58,151 nt of DNA from Halanaerobium saccharolyticum (GCF_003053565.1 NZ_QAXS01000018.1:1-58151); one strand, 5' to 3'. Shown: positions 25,857-34,958, counted from the first letter of the stretch. The notes: generated by a model not told the origin, from the sequence alone. Translations and numbers: made by a program.

Positions 25857-26489
25857 TTATTTTTTAAGCTCGATTTCTTTAACAATATCGGACATCAAAT
25901 CATTCACCTCAACCAGCTTCAGTCCAGCTTTTTCGATATTCTCGATAGTTTTACGGTTGATATTCGCTCCCCAGGTGTAGAGGCTGACCCAGTTAAATAA
26001 ATCCATCAGCTTACCAACCAGCTCATTCTGACTCCGCATATGCTCCAGCATTATTATCCTGCCGTCTTTTTTTAAGACTCTTTTCAGTTCTTTTAACCCT
26101 TTAACTGGATCAGGTACCGAACAGAATACACAGCTGGTGACAATTAGATCAAAATTATTATCTTCAAAATTAAGATCCTGAATGTCCATTTCCAGTAACT
26201 TTACTTCCCGATTATATTTCTTAGCCTTTTTTTCAGCTTCCTGAATCATTTTGGGACTGAAATCTATGGCATAAATTTCAATATTATCCGGATAATATTC
26301 AATATTTTTACCACTGCCAACCCCAGCTTCTAGAAGTCTCATATTATCTTTATCAATTTTATCTTCAACCCTCTGCCAGAGATTCTGGCGCCAATCTCCC
26401 ATTTTCCCTTTTTCCATTAAATATTCAAGAGAATCATAAACTGGAGCCACTCGGTCATAGCGTTTTTTAATTTTATTATTTTCACTCAT
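25857..26489 (-). CDS. Class I SAM-dependent methyltransferase
   Basis: A 210-residue class I methyltransferase of the UbiE/Methyltransf_11 type: motif I LLEAGVGSGKNIEYYP, acidic motif II IYAIDFSPKMIQEA, post-motif FDLIVTSCVFCSVPDPVKGL and LKKDGRIIMLEHM. It starts with the YDRVAPVYDSLEYLME segment common in this group. The substrate is not visible; the family includes small-molecule and metalloid methylases, but no ArsM-type Cys set is seen. Its promoter has the layout of copB and DUF305, with a weaker operator, so it is probably expressed under copper stress. Confidence 0.8.
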   Translation of the reverse strand: MSENNKIKKRYDRVAPVYDSLEYLMEKGKMGDWRQNLWQRVEDKIDKDNMRLLEAGVGSGKNIEYYPDNIEIYAIDFSPKMIQEAEKKAKKYNREVKLLEMDIQDLNFEDNNFDLIVTSCVFCSVPDPVKGLKELKRVLKKDGRIIMLEHMRSQNELVGKLMDLFNWVSLYTWGANINRKTIENIEKAGLKLVEVNDLMSDIVKEIELKK

Positions 26490-26517
26490 AATAATAGCAC
26501 CTCATTTTGACACTATA

Positions 26518-26571
26518 TATCCCTATCTAGTATCTTAAGTATAGTATAACACTCAGGATTGTTGGTGTCAA
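26518..26571 (-). promoter_or_regulatory. CsoR-type regulated promoter of the methyltransferase gene
   Basis: On the minus strand TTGACA (26566-26571), 17-bp spacer, TATACT (26543-26548), then TACTAGATAGGGATA (26518-26532). The operator has one G-to-A change in the GGGG run. The -35 overlaps the T-run of the crp/fnr terminator. Confidence 0.72.
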
Positions 26572-26605
26572 AAAAGATGCTTTCCCTCAAGTAAGAAAGC
26601 ATCTT
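26571..26605 (-). terminator. Terminator of the crp/fnr-like gene
   Basis: AAGATGCTTTC (26574-26584) pairs perfectly with GAAAGCATCTT (26595-26605); read on the minus strand a run of T follows the stem. Confidence 0.82.
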
Positions 26606-26615
26606 AAAATTAAAT

Positions 26616-27284
26616 CTAAGCATTTTTAATTAAAATCTTTTTCTGTCCCTGCAGTGATATGATCTTTTCCTGCTGCAGTTCTGATAATTTACGGCTTAAT
26701 GTTTCCTGAGTTGTTCCAATTAAATTTGCCAGACCATCCCGACTCAGCGGTAAATTAATTAAAATCCCGTTTTCTTTTTTTATTCCACTTTCCTTGGCCA
26801 GCTCCAGCAGTAAACGCATTGTTTTTTCTTTTGCATCTTCCAGAGCCAGAGACTGCAGTTTATTTTCTGTTTTGTTTAAGCGGCTGCTAATTGCTGATAG
26901 TAATTTATATGAAAGTTCTGGTGATGATTTAATTAATTTTTCCAGTTCATCTTTGGGAAGCATGCAAATTGTGCAGTCCCCTACCGCTTCTGCACTGCTG
27001 CTTAACTCTTCTTCTTTAAATAATACCAGTTCTCCCAAAAAATCTCCTTCTTTTAACAACCTCAATATATACTGATTTCCCTCTTCATTGCTTCGATACA
27101 ATTTGACCAGTCCGGATTCAATAATATAAATATTCTTTCCTATTTCTCCTTCCAGATAGATTAATTCTCCATTTTTAAACTTTTTTTGTTTGACCAGATT
27201 ATTTAATTTATTTATTTTTTGATGATCCAGCTCAGAAAAAATTGGTACTTTTCTTACACATGCTTCATGATTACAATTTTCCAT
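26616..27284 (-). CDS. Crp/Fnr-family transcriptional regulator
   Basis: A 222-residue regulator with a cyclic-nucleotide-binding-type beta-barrel (residues 15-130, GELIYLEGEIGKNIYIIESGLVKLY) and a C-terminal HTH (LSRDGLANLIGTTQETLSRKLSELQ). The N-terminus MENCNHEACVRKVPIF carries two Cys; a third pair that FNR uses for its [4Fe-4S] cluster is not obvious, though DCTIC (CxxC) lies in the barrel. It sits downstream of the HMA and CPG ATPase genes, so it may sense redox or metal. Start ATG 27284 after GAGGGTG. Confidence 0.83.
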   Translation of the reverse strand: MENCNHEACVRKVPIFSELDHQKINKLNNLVKQKKFKNGELIYLEGEIGKNIYIIESGLVKLYRSNEEGNQYILRLLKEGDFLGELVLFKEEELSSSAEAVGDCTICMLPKDELEKLIKSSPELSYKLLSAISSRLNKTENKLQSLALEDAKEKTMRLLLELAKESGIKKENGILINLPLSRDGLANLIGTTQETLSRKLSELQQEKIISLQGQKKILIKNA

Positions 27285-27308
27285 AATATCACCCTCATAA
27301 TTAATGTT

Positions 27309-27373
27309 GGCATCTGCTTTCTCCAATTAATGAACTTTTTGGTTTAACTAATTTTAAGGAAAAAACAGATGCC
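27309..27373 (-). promoter_or_regulatory. Long stem-loop in the leader of the crp/fnr-like gene
   Basis: GGCATCTGCTTTCTCC (27309-27324) and GGAAAAAACAGATGCC (27358-27373) can pair over 16 bp in the minus-strand RNA, with two G-U pairs, around a 33-base loop. It lies between the HMA stop (27383) and the start site of crp/fnr. There is no T-run, so it is not a plain terminator; an RNA control element or processing site is possible. Confidence 0.5.
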
Positions 27374-27382
27374 CTTTATTAT

Positions 27383-27598
27383 CTATTTAGTCTTTTCTAC
27401 TTTATATCCTGTTTTTGCAACTGCTTTTTTCAGACCTGAGATATCTATTTTATCAGGATCATACTCTACATTAGCTTTGCTGGTTGTATAATGAACATCA
27501 GCTTTTTTGACTCCTTCTGTTTTATTTAAAACCATTTCTACCTTATTTGCACAGTCAGGACAGCTCAGTTCTTCTAAATAAAGTTTAATTTTTTTCAT
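27383..27598 (-). CDS. HMA-domain metal-binding protein, partner of the adjacent ATPase
   Basis: A 71-residue HMA protein from ATG 27598 (preceded by GGAGGT) with ELSCPDCANKVEMVLNKTEGV, CxxC being CPDC. The next ATPase upstream (27665-29506) lacks an N-terminal HMA domain, so this looks like that domain encoded as a separate protein. The spacing is 66 bp. CPDC with an Asp resembles zinc or cadmium HMA sites more than the CASC of copper ones, though this is not decisive. Confidence 0.85.
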   Translation of the reverse strand: MKKIKLYLEELSCPDCANKVEMVLNKTEGVKKADVHYTTSKANVEYDPDKIDISGLKKAVAKTGYKVEKTK

Positions 27599-27664
27599 TT
27601 TTTTTACCTCCAAATTTTATTATTTTAAGTTATTCTTAAAAATCTTAAATCAATATTATTTATT

Positions 27665-29506
27665 TTAAGCTGCATCATATCTCAATAGACGCATTGCATT
27701 AAAGATTACTATTAAAACACTTAACTCATGAACAAGCATTCCAGAAGCCAGAAAAACTTTCTGACCTAAAACACCTGCCAGTAGAGCGAAAACAACCAGA
27801 ACAGCAAAGACTACATTTTGTTTTATATTTCGATTTGCCGCTTTGCTGAGTCCAATTGCATATGGTAGTTTATTTAAGTTATCTGCCATTAGAGTAATAT
27901 CTGCTGTATCAATAGCAGCATCTGTACCGGCTGCTCCCATTGCAATCCCAATATCTGCTGTTACTAAAGAAGGGGTATCATTTATTCCGTCTCCTACCAT
28001 AGCCACTTTATAACCTTCTTTTTGATATTCTTCTACTGCCTTTACCTTATCTTCCGGCAGCAGCTCGGCTCTATAACCATCAAGATTCAGTTCATTAGCA
28101 ACCGATTCTGCAATCCTCTCATTATCACCGGTTAACATCACTACTTTTTTGATACCCACCTGCTTTAATTTTTCTACAATCTGATAGGCATTTTCTCTGG
28201 GTCGATCAGCAATTGAGATCAGAGCTATTATTTGATCATTTTCTGCCACTATTACAACTGTTTTCCCCTCTTCTTCCAGTCGATTTTTTTGCTCTTCAAT
28301 TTCTGGCTTAATCTCAATTTCCTCTTCCTTAAATAACCTGCTGTTTCCAATCATAATTTCTTTACCATCAATTTGGGCTGTTACACCTTTTCCGGTATGA
28401 GTCTCAAAGGCTACTGGAGATTTAATTTCTGTTTTCACTGTCTTTTCTGCTTTCTTTTTGATGGCCCGGGCCAGGTGATGTTCAGAGTTAAATTCAGCGA
28501 TTGCATCCAGTCTTAAAACTTCAGCCTCACTTTTATCATAAGTTATGAGCTGATCAACTTCGGCTTCTCCCTTACTCAAGGTCCCAGTTTTATCAAAAGC
28601 AAGCATATCAATTTCGCCTGATTTTTCTAAGTACTCACCTCCTTTGATTAAAATTCCATTTTTAGCCCCATTACCGATCCCAGCCACAATAGATATCGGT
28701 GTCGAGATAACCAGTGCTCCCGGACAACCAATAACCAGCAGAGTTAATGAAAGTCTGACACTGCCGCTGAAAAAATAGGAAATAATTGAAAGCAGAATTA
28801 TTCCAGGAGTATAATATTTAGAAAAACGCTCCATCAACTTTTGAGTAGGTGCTTTTTCCTCCTGTGCTTCCTCTACCAGCTCTATTATTTTACCAAAGGT
28901 TGTGTCATCTCCAACCTTTTCAGTTTTAATTTCCAGATAACCATTTTTATTTATGGTCCCACTGAAGACCTCATCTCCAATTTCTTTTCTAACCGGCACT
29001 GATTCGCCGGTAATTGCAGCCTGATTGACCTCACTTTTACCTTTAACTACTCTTCCATCAACCGGAATTTTTTCTCCAGGCCTGACAATTACTACTTCCT
29101 CAACCTCTACTTCTTCTGCTGCTATCTCCTTTTCTTCTCCCTCTCTGATAACTGTAGCCAGATTAGGAGCCAGATCCATTAAGTCTCTAATTGCATCTCT
29201 GGCTTTCCCTACTGTTCTGCTTTCTAAATAGGAACCAAAGGCAAAGAGAAAGGTAACTGCAGCCGCCTCCCAATATTCTCCAATAATAACTGCCCCAACT
29301 GCAGCAATTGATACCAGTAAATTAATACTTATCACTTTCATTTTTAAAGTATTATAGGCACTAATCGCTACTTGATAACCCGCAACTACTGCAGCTGCCA
29401 CCATGGCTGTATCAAAAATTAGGGGATTAAAATTTAATAAATTGCTCAACCAGCCTACTCCAATTAAAAACCCTGATATAGTAACTATTTTTAATTTCTT
29501 TTTCAT
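27665..29506 (-). CDS. P1B-type heavy-metal ATPase with CPG motif
   Basis: A 613-residue P-type ATPase with TGES (166-169), CPG (261-263) in the membrane helix where most P1B pumps have CPC, DKTGT (305-309), SEHH (341-344) in place of SEHP, TGDN and GDGINDTPSL. The last helix has HELSVLIVIFNAMRLL, which recalls the HEGG motif of P1B-4 pumps. No N-terminal HMA domain; a separate HMA protein follows. The usual copper CPC and the zinc-specific features are not clear, so the ion (Zn, Cd, Co or Fe) is open. Start ATG 29506 after GGGAGG. Confidence 0.85.
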   Translation of the reverse strand: MKKKLKIVTISGFLIGVGWLSNLLNFNPLIFDTAMVAAAVVAGYQVAISAYNTLKMKVISINLLVSIAAVGAVIIGEYWEAAAVTFLFAFGSYLESRTVGKARDAIRDLMDLAPNLATVIREGEEKEIAAEEVEVEEVVIVRPGEKIPVDGRVVKGKSEVNQAAITGESVPVRKEIGDEVFSGTINKNGYLEIKTEKVGDDTTFGKIIELVEEAQEEKAPTQKLMERFSKYYTPGIILLSIISYFFSGSVRLSLTLLVIGCPGALVISTPISIVAGIGNGAKNGILIKGGEYLEKSGEIDMLAFDKTGTLSKGEAEVDQLITYDKSEAEVLRLDAIAEFNSEHHLARAIKKKAEKTVKTEIKSPVAFETHTGKGVTAQIDGKEIMIGNSRLFKEEEIEIKPEIEEQKNRLEEEGKTVVIVAENDQIIALISIADRPRENAYQIVEKLKQVGIKKVVMLTGDNERIAESVANELNLDGYRAELLPEDKVKAVEEYQKEGYKVAMVGDGINDTPSLVTADIGIAMGAAGTDAAIDTADITLMADNLNKLPYAIGLSKAANRNIKQNVVFAVLVVFALLAGVLGQKVFLASGMLVHELSVLIVIFNAMRLLRYDAA

Positions 29507-29588
29507 CTCAACCAACCTCCCTGATTACTTTGTACCACCAGTATAACAATTTTCCAGAAAGGCAGCTATGATATAAATCATTTTTTAC

Positions 29589-29633
29589 AAAAAAAGACCT
29601 CAGCCAGCTTTAAAAATACAAAGTGACTGAGGT
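29589..29633 (-). terminator. copB terminator
   Basis: ACCTCAG-C-CA-GC-TTT (29597-29611) pairs with AAAGTGACTGAGGT (29620-29633) with mismatches; seven or so T follow on the minus strand. Confidence 0.75.
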
Positions 29634-29704
29634 ATAACTCATTATATTTAATTTTTTGATTAGCTTTAAAAGCCAAGATTTTATTATTTAAATTGAAACT
29701 CATC

Positions 29705-31639
29705 TTAAAATTTTAACATCTTGGCATTGATTGCTACAATAACTGTACTCATTGACATCAGTACTGCACCAACTGCCGGAGAAATCATAATTCCAAATCC
29801 GGCCAGCACACCGGCTGCCAGTGGAATCGCAAAGGCATTATAGCCTGTAGCCCAGAATAAATTCTGAATCATCTTCTTAAATGTCAGGCTGCCAAATTCA
29901 ATCAGTTTTAGCACATCAAGTGGGTCACTTTCAACCAGGATAATATCTGCTGTTTCTGCTGCCACGTCTGTACCTGAGCCGATGGCAATCCCGATATCTG
30001 CTTTGGCCAGGGCAGGTGCATCATTAACACCATCACCGGTCATTGCAACAAAGGCTCCTTCAGCCTGCAGCTCCTCAACTTTCTGCTGTTTTTGATCGGG
30101 CAGTACTTCGGCAAAATAATCAGTCAGACCGAGTTCATTACTCACATATTCAGCAGTTTTTTGATTATCTCCAGTCAGCATCTTAACTTTAATGCCTCTG
30201 TCTTTAAGCTTTTGAACTGCCTCATAGGAACTTTCTCTAATCTGATCAGCCAGTCTGATCATTCCAATTAAACTTCCTGCCTCTAAAATAAAGACTTCGG
30301 TAAATGGTCCTTCCTTTAAAGCATTCTCCGGTACCTCAATTTCATTTTCTTCCAGATAACCAGGAGAAACAGCTTTCATATCAGTTCCATCAATTTTTCC
30401 AATAACACCTTTACCTTTTATAATTTCAAAATCATCAACTTTTAGCAGTTCAAGTTCATCTGTCTCAGCTTTTTTTACTATTCCATTTGCTATTGGATGT
30501 TCTGATTCCTGTTCTAAAGAAGCTGCTTTCTGCAGGATGTCCTGCTCATTATAATTATCAGCAAAGCTTTCTACTGCTTCAACTCCAAATTCTCCTTCAG
30601 TTAAGGTCCCAGTTTTATCAAATAATACTGTATCTATTTTGCGAGCATTTTCAAAAGCTGTCCGGTTGCGGATTAAAAGTCCATTTTTAGCAGATAGAGT
30701 TGTAGATACCGCAACTACCAGTGGAATTGCAAGTCCCAGAGCATGAGGACAGGTAATAACCATCACTGTTGCCATTCTTTCAATAGCAAAAGCCAGGTCC
30801 CCGGTGATATAGAACCAGCTGCCAAAGGTTAAAGTACCTGCTGTAATTGCAATAATAGTCAGCCATAAAGCTGCTCGGTCAGCAAAATTCTGTGTTTTTG
30901 ATTTAGCTGCCTGGGACTCTTTAACCATCTCTATAACCTGAGATAAGTAACTTTCATCTCCTGCTTTTTCAATTTTAATTTTAATTGAGCTGTCACCATT
31001 AACAGAACCACCTATTACTTCATCATCAACTTTTCTTTCAACGGGTTCTGATTCTCCGGTTAACATGGACTCATCTATATAGGAATCTCCTTCGTAAATC
31101 ACTCCATCAGCTGGGATTTTTTCTCCCGGCTTTACCAGAACCTGATCTCCTTTTTCTAACTCTTTAATCTTAATTTCCTTAACTTCTCCCTCAACAATTT
31201 TATGAGCCTGATCCGGCATCAACTTTGCCAGTTCTTCTAAGGCCTGCGAGGCTCCCATAACTGAACGCATTTCAATCCAGTGACCTAAAAGCATAATTAC
31301 AATTAAAGTTGCCAGCTCCCAGAAGAAAAATCTACCTTCCAGACCAAAGACAACGGCTGAACTGTAAAAATAGGCGACAGAAATTGCCAGGGCAATTAAG
31401 GTCATCATTCCCGGATTTTTATCGCTCAATTCATCCTTGAGGCCTGAAAGAAATGGCCAGCCACCATAGAAAAAGATTACTGTTGAAAGTAGAAATAAAA
31501 GATATTTGCTGCCTGCAAATTCGAGTGTATAACCAAAAAAGCTCTGAATCATAGGTGAAAGTACTAAAATTGGTACTGTGATCACTAAAGATATTTTAAA
31601 TCGCTTTTTAAAATCCTCTAACATTTTCTGATGATCCAT
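29705..31639 (-). CDS. copB: Copper P1B-3 ATPase CopB
   Basis: A 644-residue pump with CPH (297-299) in helix 6, the mark of the P1B-3 group that exports Cu(II) or Cu(I). It also has TGES (194-197), DKTGT (341-345), [19 protein letters not shown] and [10 protein letters not shown]. There is no HMA domain, which fits CopB. AGGAGG lies ahead of ATG 31639. Its promoter (31664-31716) holds a CsoR-type operator and is nearly identical in layout to those of DUF305 and the methyltransferase, so CopA and CopB appear to be induced by the same signal. Confidence 0.93.
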   Translation of the reverse strand: MDHQKMLEDFKKRFKISLVITVPILVLSPMIQSFFGYTLEFAGSKYLLFLLSTVIFFYGGWPFLSGLKDELSDKNPGMMTLIALAISVAYFYSSAVVFGLEGRFFFWELATLIVIMLLGHWIEMRSVMGASQALEELAKLMPDQAHKIVEGEVKEIKIKELEKGDQVLVKPGEKIPADGVIYEGDSYIDESMLTGESEPVERKVDDEVIGGSVNGDSSIKIKIEKAGDESYLSQVIEMVKESQAAKSKTQNFADRAALWLTIIAITAGTLTFGSWFYITGDLAFAIERMATVMVITCPHALGLAIPLVVAVSTTLSAKNGLLIRNRTAFENARKIDTVLFDKTGTLTEGEFGVEAVESFADNYNEQDILQKAASLEQESEHPIANGIVKKAETDELELLKVDDFEIIKGKGVIGKIDGTDMKAVSPGYLEENEIEVPENALKEGPFTEVFILEAGSLIGMIRLADQIRESSYEAVQKLKDRGIKVKMLTGDNQKTAEYVSNELGLTDYFAEVLPDQKQQKVEELQAEGAFVAMTGDGVNDAPALAKADIGIAIGSGTDVAAETADIILVESDPLDVLKLIEFGSLTFKKMIQNLFWATGYNAFAIPLAAGVLAGFGIMISPAVGAVLMSMSTVIVAINAKMLKF

Positions 31640-31663
31640 TTTTAATACCTCCTTATTTAACTA

Positions 31664-31716
31664 TACCCCTGTAATGTATCTTAAATACAGTATAACACTC
31701 AGATTATTTGAGTCAA
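31664..31716 (-). promoter_or_regulatory. CsoR-type regulated promoter of copB
   Basis: On the minus strand TTGACT (31711-31716), 16-bp spacer, TATACT (31689-31694), then operator TACATTACAGGGGTA (31664-31678). The stop of the rrf2 gene lies just upstream. Confidence 0.82.
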
Positions 31717-31717
31717 A

Positions 31718-32167
31718 TTAAATATAATACATATATCCTTCTCCTTTTTCTTTCCTTACTTCTTCTATCCTCACTTTTAGGTCGGCTAGAGTAATAGATT
31801 TCATCAACTCCTGCAGACCATCTTCCAGCTTTAACCAGATCTCCTGGGCAACTGTTTGAAAAACTACTTCCTCTCCCTGCTCATTATCAATATTAATTTC
31901 TGGTACAATTTTCCCTTCTAATACTGCCAGTATATCAGCCAGACTTATTTCCTCAGGTGGCTGATTTAATAAATAACCACCGTGAGCCCCCCTGATACTT
32001 CTGATAAGACCAGCTTTTTTTAACTCTGCAAAAATCTGCTCCAAATATCGTTCCGAAATATTCTGCCTTTCTGATATTTCCCGCAGAGAAACTGCATTTG
32101 AGTCAGCATTGACTGCCAGATCTATTAAAGCTCTAACTCCATATCTTCCCTGAGTTGAAATTTCCAT
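31718..32167 (-). CDS. Rrf2-family regulator, CymR-like (no cluster cysteines)
   Basis: A 149-residue Rrf2 protein: STQGRYGVRALIDLA at the start, winged helix with REISERQNISERYLEQIFAELKKAGLIRSIRGAHGGYLL. IscR and NsrR use three Cys between residues 90 and 106; this protein has none, so it does not hold an iron-sulfur cluster. Cys-less Rrf2 proteins next to cysK are typical of CymR, which represses sulfur-uptake genes together with CysK. Divergent from a NitT/TauT importer and cysK, it is probably their repressor. GAGGTG precedes the ATG. Confidence 0.85.
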   Translation of the reverse strand: MEISTQGRYGVRALIDLAVNADSNAVSLREISERQNISERYLEQIFAELKKAGLIRSIRGAHGGYLLNQPPEEISLADILAVLEGKIVPEINIDNEQGEEVVFQTVAQEIWLKLEDGLQELMKSITLADLKVRIEEVRKEKGEGYMYYI

Positions 32168-32274
32168 TTTAATAACACCTCATTATTTATTGTATAAAGA
32201 AAGAATCAGACTTTTATGTAAATTCTTTTACTACTAAAATTTTACTACAGCAGGAAATTAAAAGCAAACTGGAC

Positions 32275-32303
32275 TTGACAAAATAATATGAACTGTATAT
32301 AAT
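32275..32303 (+). promoter_or_regulatory. Promoter of the importer-cysK operon
   Basis: TTGACA (32275-32280), 17-bp spacer and TATAAT (32298-32303) match the sigma-A consensus. The 55-base leader that follows contains TTAATTCCTATAG; an AATTCC-like half-site would suit CymR, but I cannot confirm a box. Confidence 0.8.
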
Positions 32304-32358
32304 TTAAGCAGCATATATGTTAATTCCTATAGACTTACCGTAGATTAGGGGTGGTTAA

Positions 32359-33150
32359 ATGAATCTATTAAATATTAAAGATCTTAATAAAAATTTCAAG
32401 CAGGAAAATGAAAATAAGTTAGAGGTTTTAAAAGGGATAAATTTAAAAATAAAAGAAAAGGAATTTATTAGTTTTATTGGTCCTTCCGGCTGTGGTAAAT
32501 CAACTCTGTTAAATATTTTAGCGGGCTTAATACCTGCCAGTTCCGGACAGGTGATGCTAAAAAATAAGTTGATCCAAAATCCTGGTAATGATCGAGTTAT
32601 GGTATTTCAAGAAGCTGCTCTATTTCCCTGGCTTACTGTCATAGAAAATGTACTTTTCGGTTTAAAAATAAAAAAAATAGATAAAAAGAAGGCATATCAA
32701 AAAGCCTTAGACCAGTTAGAAGCAGTGCAGCTTAAGAACTTTAAAGATTCCTATCCTCATCAGCTCTCTGGCGGCATGAAACAGCGGGTGGCAATTGCCA
32801 GAGCACTGGTCATAGATCCGGAAATATTATTAATGGATGAACCTTTTGGCGCTCTGGATGAACAGACAAGATTAATGCTCCACCGCCAGTTAATAAAGCT
32901 CTGGCAGGATACAGAAAAAACTATCGTCTTTGTAACTCATAATATTAGGGAAGCAGTTAAACTTTCTGACCGAATCATTGTTTTTGGCAGTAATCCAGGG
33001 AGAATTGTGGAAGAATTTAAAATTGATATTCCACAACCCAGAGACAGAGAAAATCCTACTTTAATTAGATTAGAAAATAAAATTTTAAAGTTATTAGAAA
33101 AAGAAATTAAAAAACAGGGTGAAAAAAAATATGAAAAAATTGCTACCTAA
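32359..33150 (+). CDS. ABC transporter ATP-binding protein, NitT/TauT (SsuB-like)
   Basis: A 263-residue ATPase with Walker A GPSGCGKST, signature LSGGMKQR, Walker B ILLMDEP and switch His in VTHNIREA. It groups with SsuB/TauB (FQEAALFPWLTVIENV), which drive sulfonate, taurine or nitrate uptake. The end overlaps the permease start by 20 bases. Operon order ATPase-permease-binding protein-cysK, with the Cys-less Rrf2 regulator divergent, points to a sulfur source as substrate. Confidence 0.88.
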   Translation: MNLLNIKDLNKNFKQENENKLEVLKGINLKIKEKEFISFIGPSGCGKSTLLNILAGLIPASSGQVMLKNKLIQNPGNDRVMVFQEAALFPWLTVIENVLFGLKIKKIDKKKAYQKALDQLEAVQLKNFKDSYPHQLSGGMKQRVAIARALVIDPEILLMDEPFGALDEQTRLMLHRQLIKLWQDTEKTIVFVTHNIREAVKLSDRIIVFGSNPGRIVEEFKIDIPQPRDRENPTLIRLENKILKLLEKEIKKQGEKKYEKIAT

Positions 33151-33886
33151 AACTATTTTTATTTTATTAATTCTGGCAATCTGGCAGTTTTTATTTCAAC
33201 TGAATATCTGGCCTGATTTTCTCTTTCCTTCTCCTCAGATGGTAATGATAACCCTGATTGAAGGTTTTAAAGATGGAACATTTACCTTTGCCATCACAGC
33301 AAGTTTTAAAAGATTACTGATAGGTTACAGTATTTCTCTTCTCTTTGGTTTGATGCTTGGTGTTTTAATTGCCAGTTTCCAGCTAATTGAAGATACAATC
33401 GGCCCCTTTATACTCGCCCTACAGAGTGTACCAAGTGTTGTCTGGCTGCCTCTAGCCCTACTCTGGTTTTCAATGGGAGAGAAAGCAATTATTTTTGTGG
33501 TAGTTCTTGGTGGTACCTGGAATATGGTGATTAATGCCAGTACGGGAATTAAAAATGTTCAGCCTGTTTTAATTAAGGCTGCTAAAACAATGGGGGTTAA
33601 CAAGATTCAACTTTTCTGGAAGGTAATTTTACCGGCAGCTGTACCTCATTTAATAACTGGAATGCGTCTCTCCTGGGCTTTTTCCTGGCGAGCTTTAATG
33701 GCTGGGGAGCTAATTGGAAGTGGAGATGGTCTTGGCCAGATTTTGATGTGGGGTAGAGATATGGGCAATATGAGTCTGGTAATCACAGTCATTTTACTTA
33801 TTGGATCAATTGGCTATCTCACAGATAATTATTTATTTAAAAAAGCAGAAACAGTAGTCCTCAATCGCTGGGGCTTAAATAACTAG
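33131..33886 (+). CDS. ABC transporter permease, NitT/TauT (SsuC-like)
   Basis: A 251-residue permease with six helices and the EAA loop KAAKTMGVNKIQLFWKVILPAAVPHLITG that contacts the ATPase. Start ATG 33131 lies eight bases past AGGGTGA, inside the end of the ATPase gene; the in-frame GTG at 33119 overlaps that site. Together with the ATPase and the binding protein it forms one importer. Confidence 0.87.
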   Translation: MKKLLPKTIFILLILAIWQFLFQLNIWPDFLFPSPQMVMITLIEGFKDGTFTFAITASFKRLLIGYSISLLFGLMLGVLIASFQLIEDTIGPFILALQSVPSVVWLPLALLWFSMGEKAIIFVVVLGGTWNMVINASTGIKNVQPVLIKAAKTMGVNKIQLFWKVILPAAVPHLITGMRLSWAFSWRALMAGELIGSGDGLGQILMWGRDMGNMSLVITVILLIGSIGYLTDNYLFKKAETVVLNRWGLNN

Positions 33887-33953
33887 TAAATTTTAATTAA
33901 AATAAATTATTCATAATAGATTAACAAAATATTTTAAAAGGAGAATTTAAATA

Positions 33954-34958
33954 ATGAAAAGAATAAATCTTAAAATCAGCATTTTAGTCCTAATAGTCCT
34001 AAGTTTATTAATTTTTACAGCAGCCGGAACAGGGGCGGCTTCTGATCTGAAAGAAATAACTATCGGTTATTTTCCCAACATCACCCATGCACCGGCAATT
34101 GTTGGAGTTAGTGAAAATATATTTGTTGATCAGCTAAATGGAATTAAGGTCAAAACTAAAATTTTTCCAAATGGATCACTTTTTATGGACGCTCTGGCCA
34201 CAGATCAAATTGATCTGGGTTATGTTGGACCCGGGCCAGCTATCAATCGTTACCTGCAGGGGGCAGATGTAAAAGCTCTGGCCAGTGCCAGTAACGGGGG
34301 AACAGTTTTAGTTACCCGAAAGGATTTTGAATATAATTCTCTAGCAGATTTAAAAGATAAAATCATTGCAACTCCTGCTCTGGGCTGTACCCATGATCTG
34401 CTATTTAGGCAGTTGATTAAAGACAATAACCTAAATACAAATCGTCGCGGAGGAACTATTGACCACCGGGCTCAAAAACCGGCAACAATGGTTGGCCTTT
34501 TTGCTACCAAACAGCTTGATGCTGCAGTAGTTTCTGAACCCTGGGCCGCAAAAATGGAAGCAGAGATTGGTTCTAAAGTAGTTGTCGACTGGGATCAGAT
34601 GCCCTGGGATGGTAAGCTGCCCGCTGCTGTAGTTGTCTCAACCAGTAAATTTATCGACAATAATCCAGTTTTAATAAATAACTTTCTTAAGGCTCACCAA
34701 AAAACAGTTGAATATATCAATGAAAATCCCCTTAAGAGCAGTAAAATTATTCAGCAGAAAATAAAAGATATAACCAGACAGGAACTGTCTCTAGAAATAA
34801 TTAAAACTTCAATGCAGAGAACCAATATCACTTCCAGGCTCGATAATTCTGCCGTACAAAAGCTTGCTGATCTTTCTGCAGAATTGGGCTTTATTAAAGG
34901 TGATTCTGATCTAAATGGATTTATAGATTCTTCATATTTAGATGAAATAACCAGATAA
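33954..34958 (+). CDS. ABC transporter substrate-binding protein, NitT/TauT family
   Basis: A 334-residue exported binding protein: signal peptide (LVLIVLSLLIFTAAGTGAAS), then ITIGYFPNITHAPAIVGV, DALATDQIDLGYVGPGPAINRYLQG and VVSEPWAAKMEAEIG. It resembles SsuA/NrtA-like proteins. Unlike the two other binding proteins in this window it has no lipobox, so it must be free or anchored by an uncleaved signal peptide. The ligand is probably a sulfur compound, judged from cysK downstream. GGAG lies upstream of the ATG. Confidence 0.86.
   Translation: MKRINLKISILVLIVLSLLIFTAAGTGAASDLKEITIGYFPNITHAPAIVGVSENIFVDQLNGIKVKTKIFPNGSLFMDALATDQIDLGYVGPGPAINRYLQGADVKALASASNGGTVLVTRKDFEYNSLADLKDKIIATPALGCTHDLLFRQLIKDNNLNTNRRGGTIDHRAQKPATMVGLFATKQLDAAVVSEPWAAKMEAEIGSKVVVDWDQMPWDGKLPAAVVVSTSKFIDNNPVLINNFLKAHQKTVEYINENPLKSSKIIQQKIKDITRQELSLEIIKTSMQRTNITSRLDNSAVQKLADLSAELGFIKGDSDLNGFIDSSYLDEITR

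Noticed and set aside
26506-26573. TTTTGACAC / GTGTCAAAA inverted repeat around the methyltransferase promoter
   Set aside because: One arm is the -35 itself and the wide spacing gives no clear operator; treated as coincidence.
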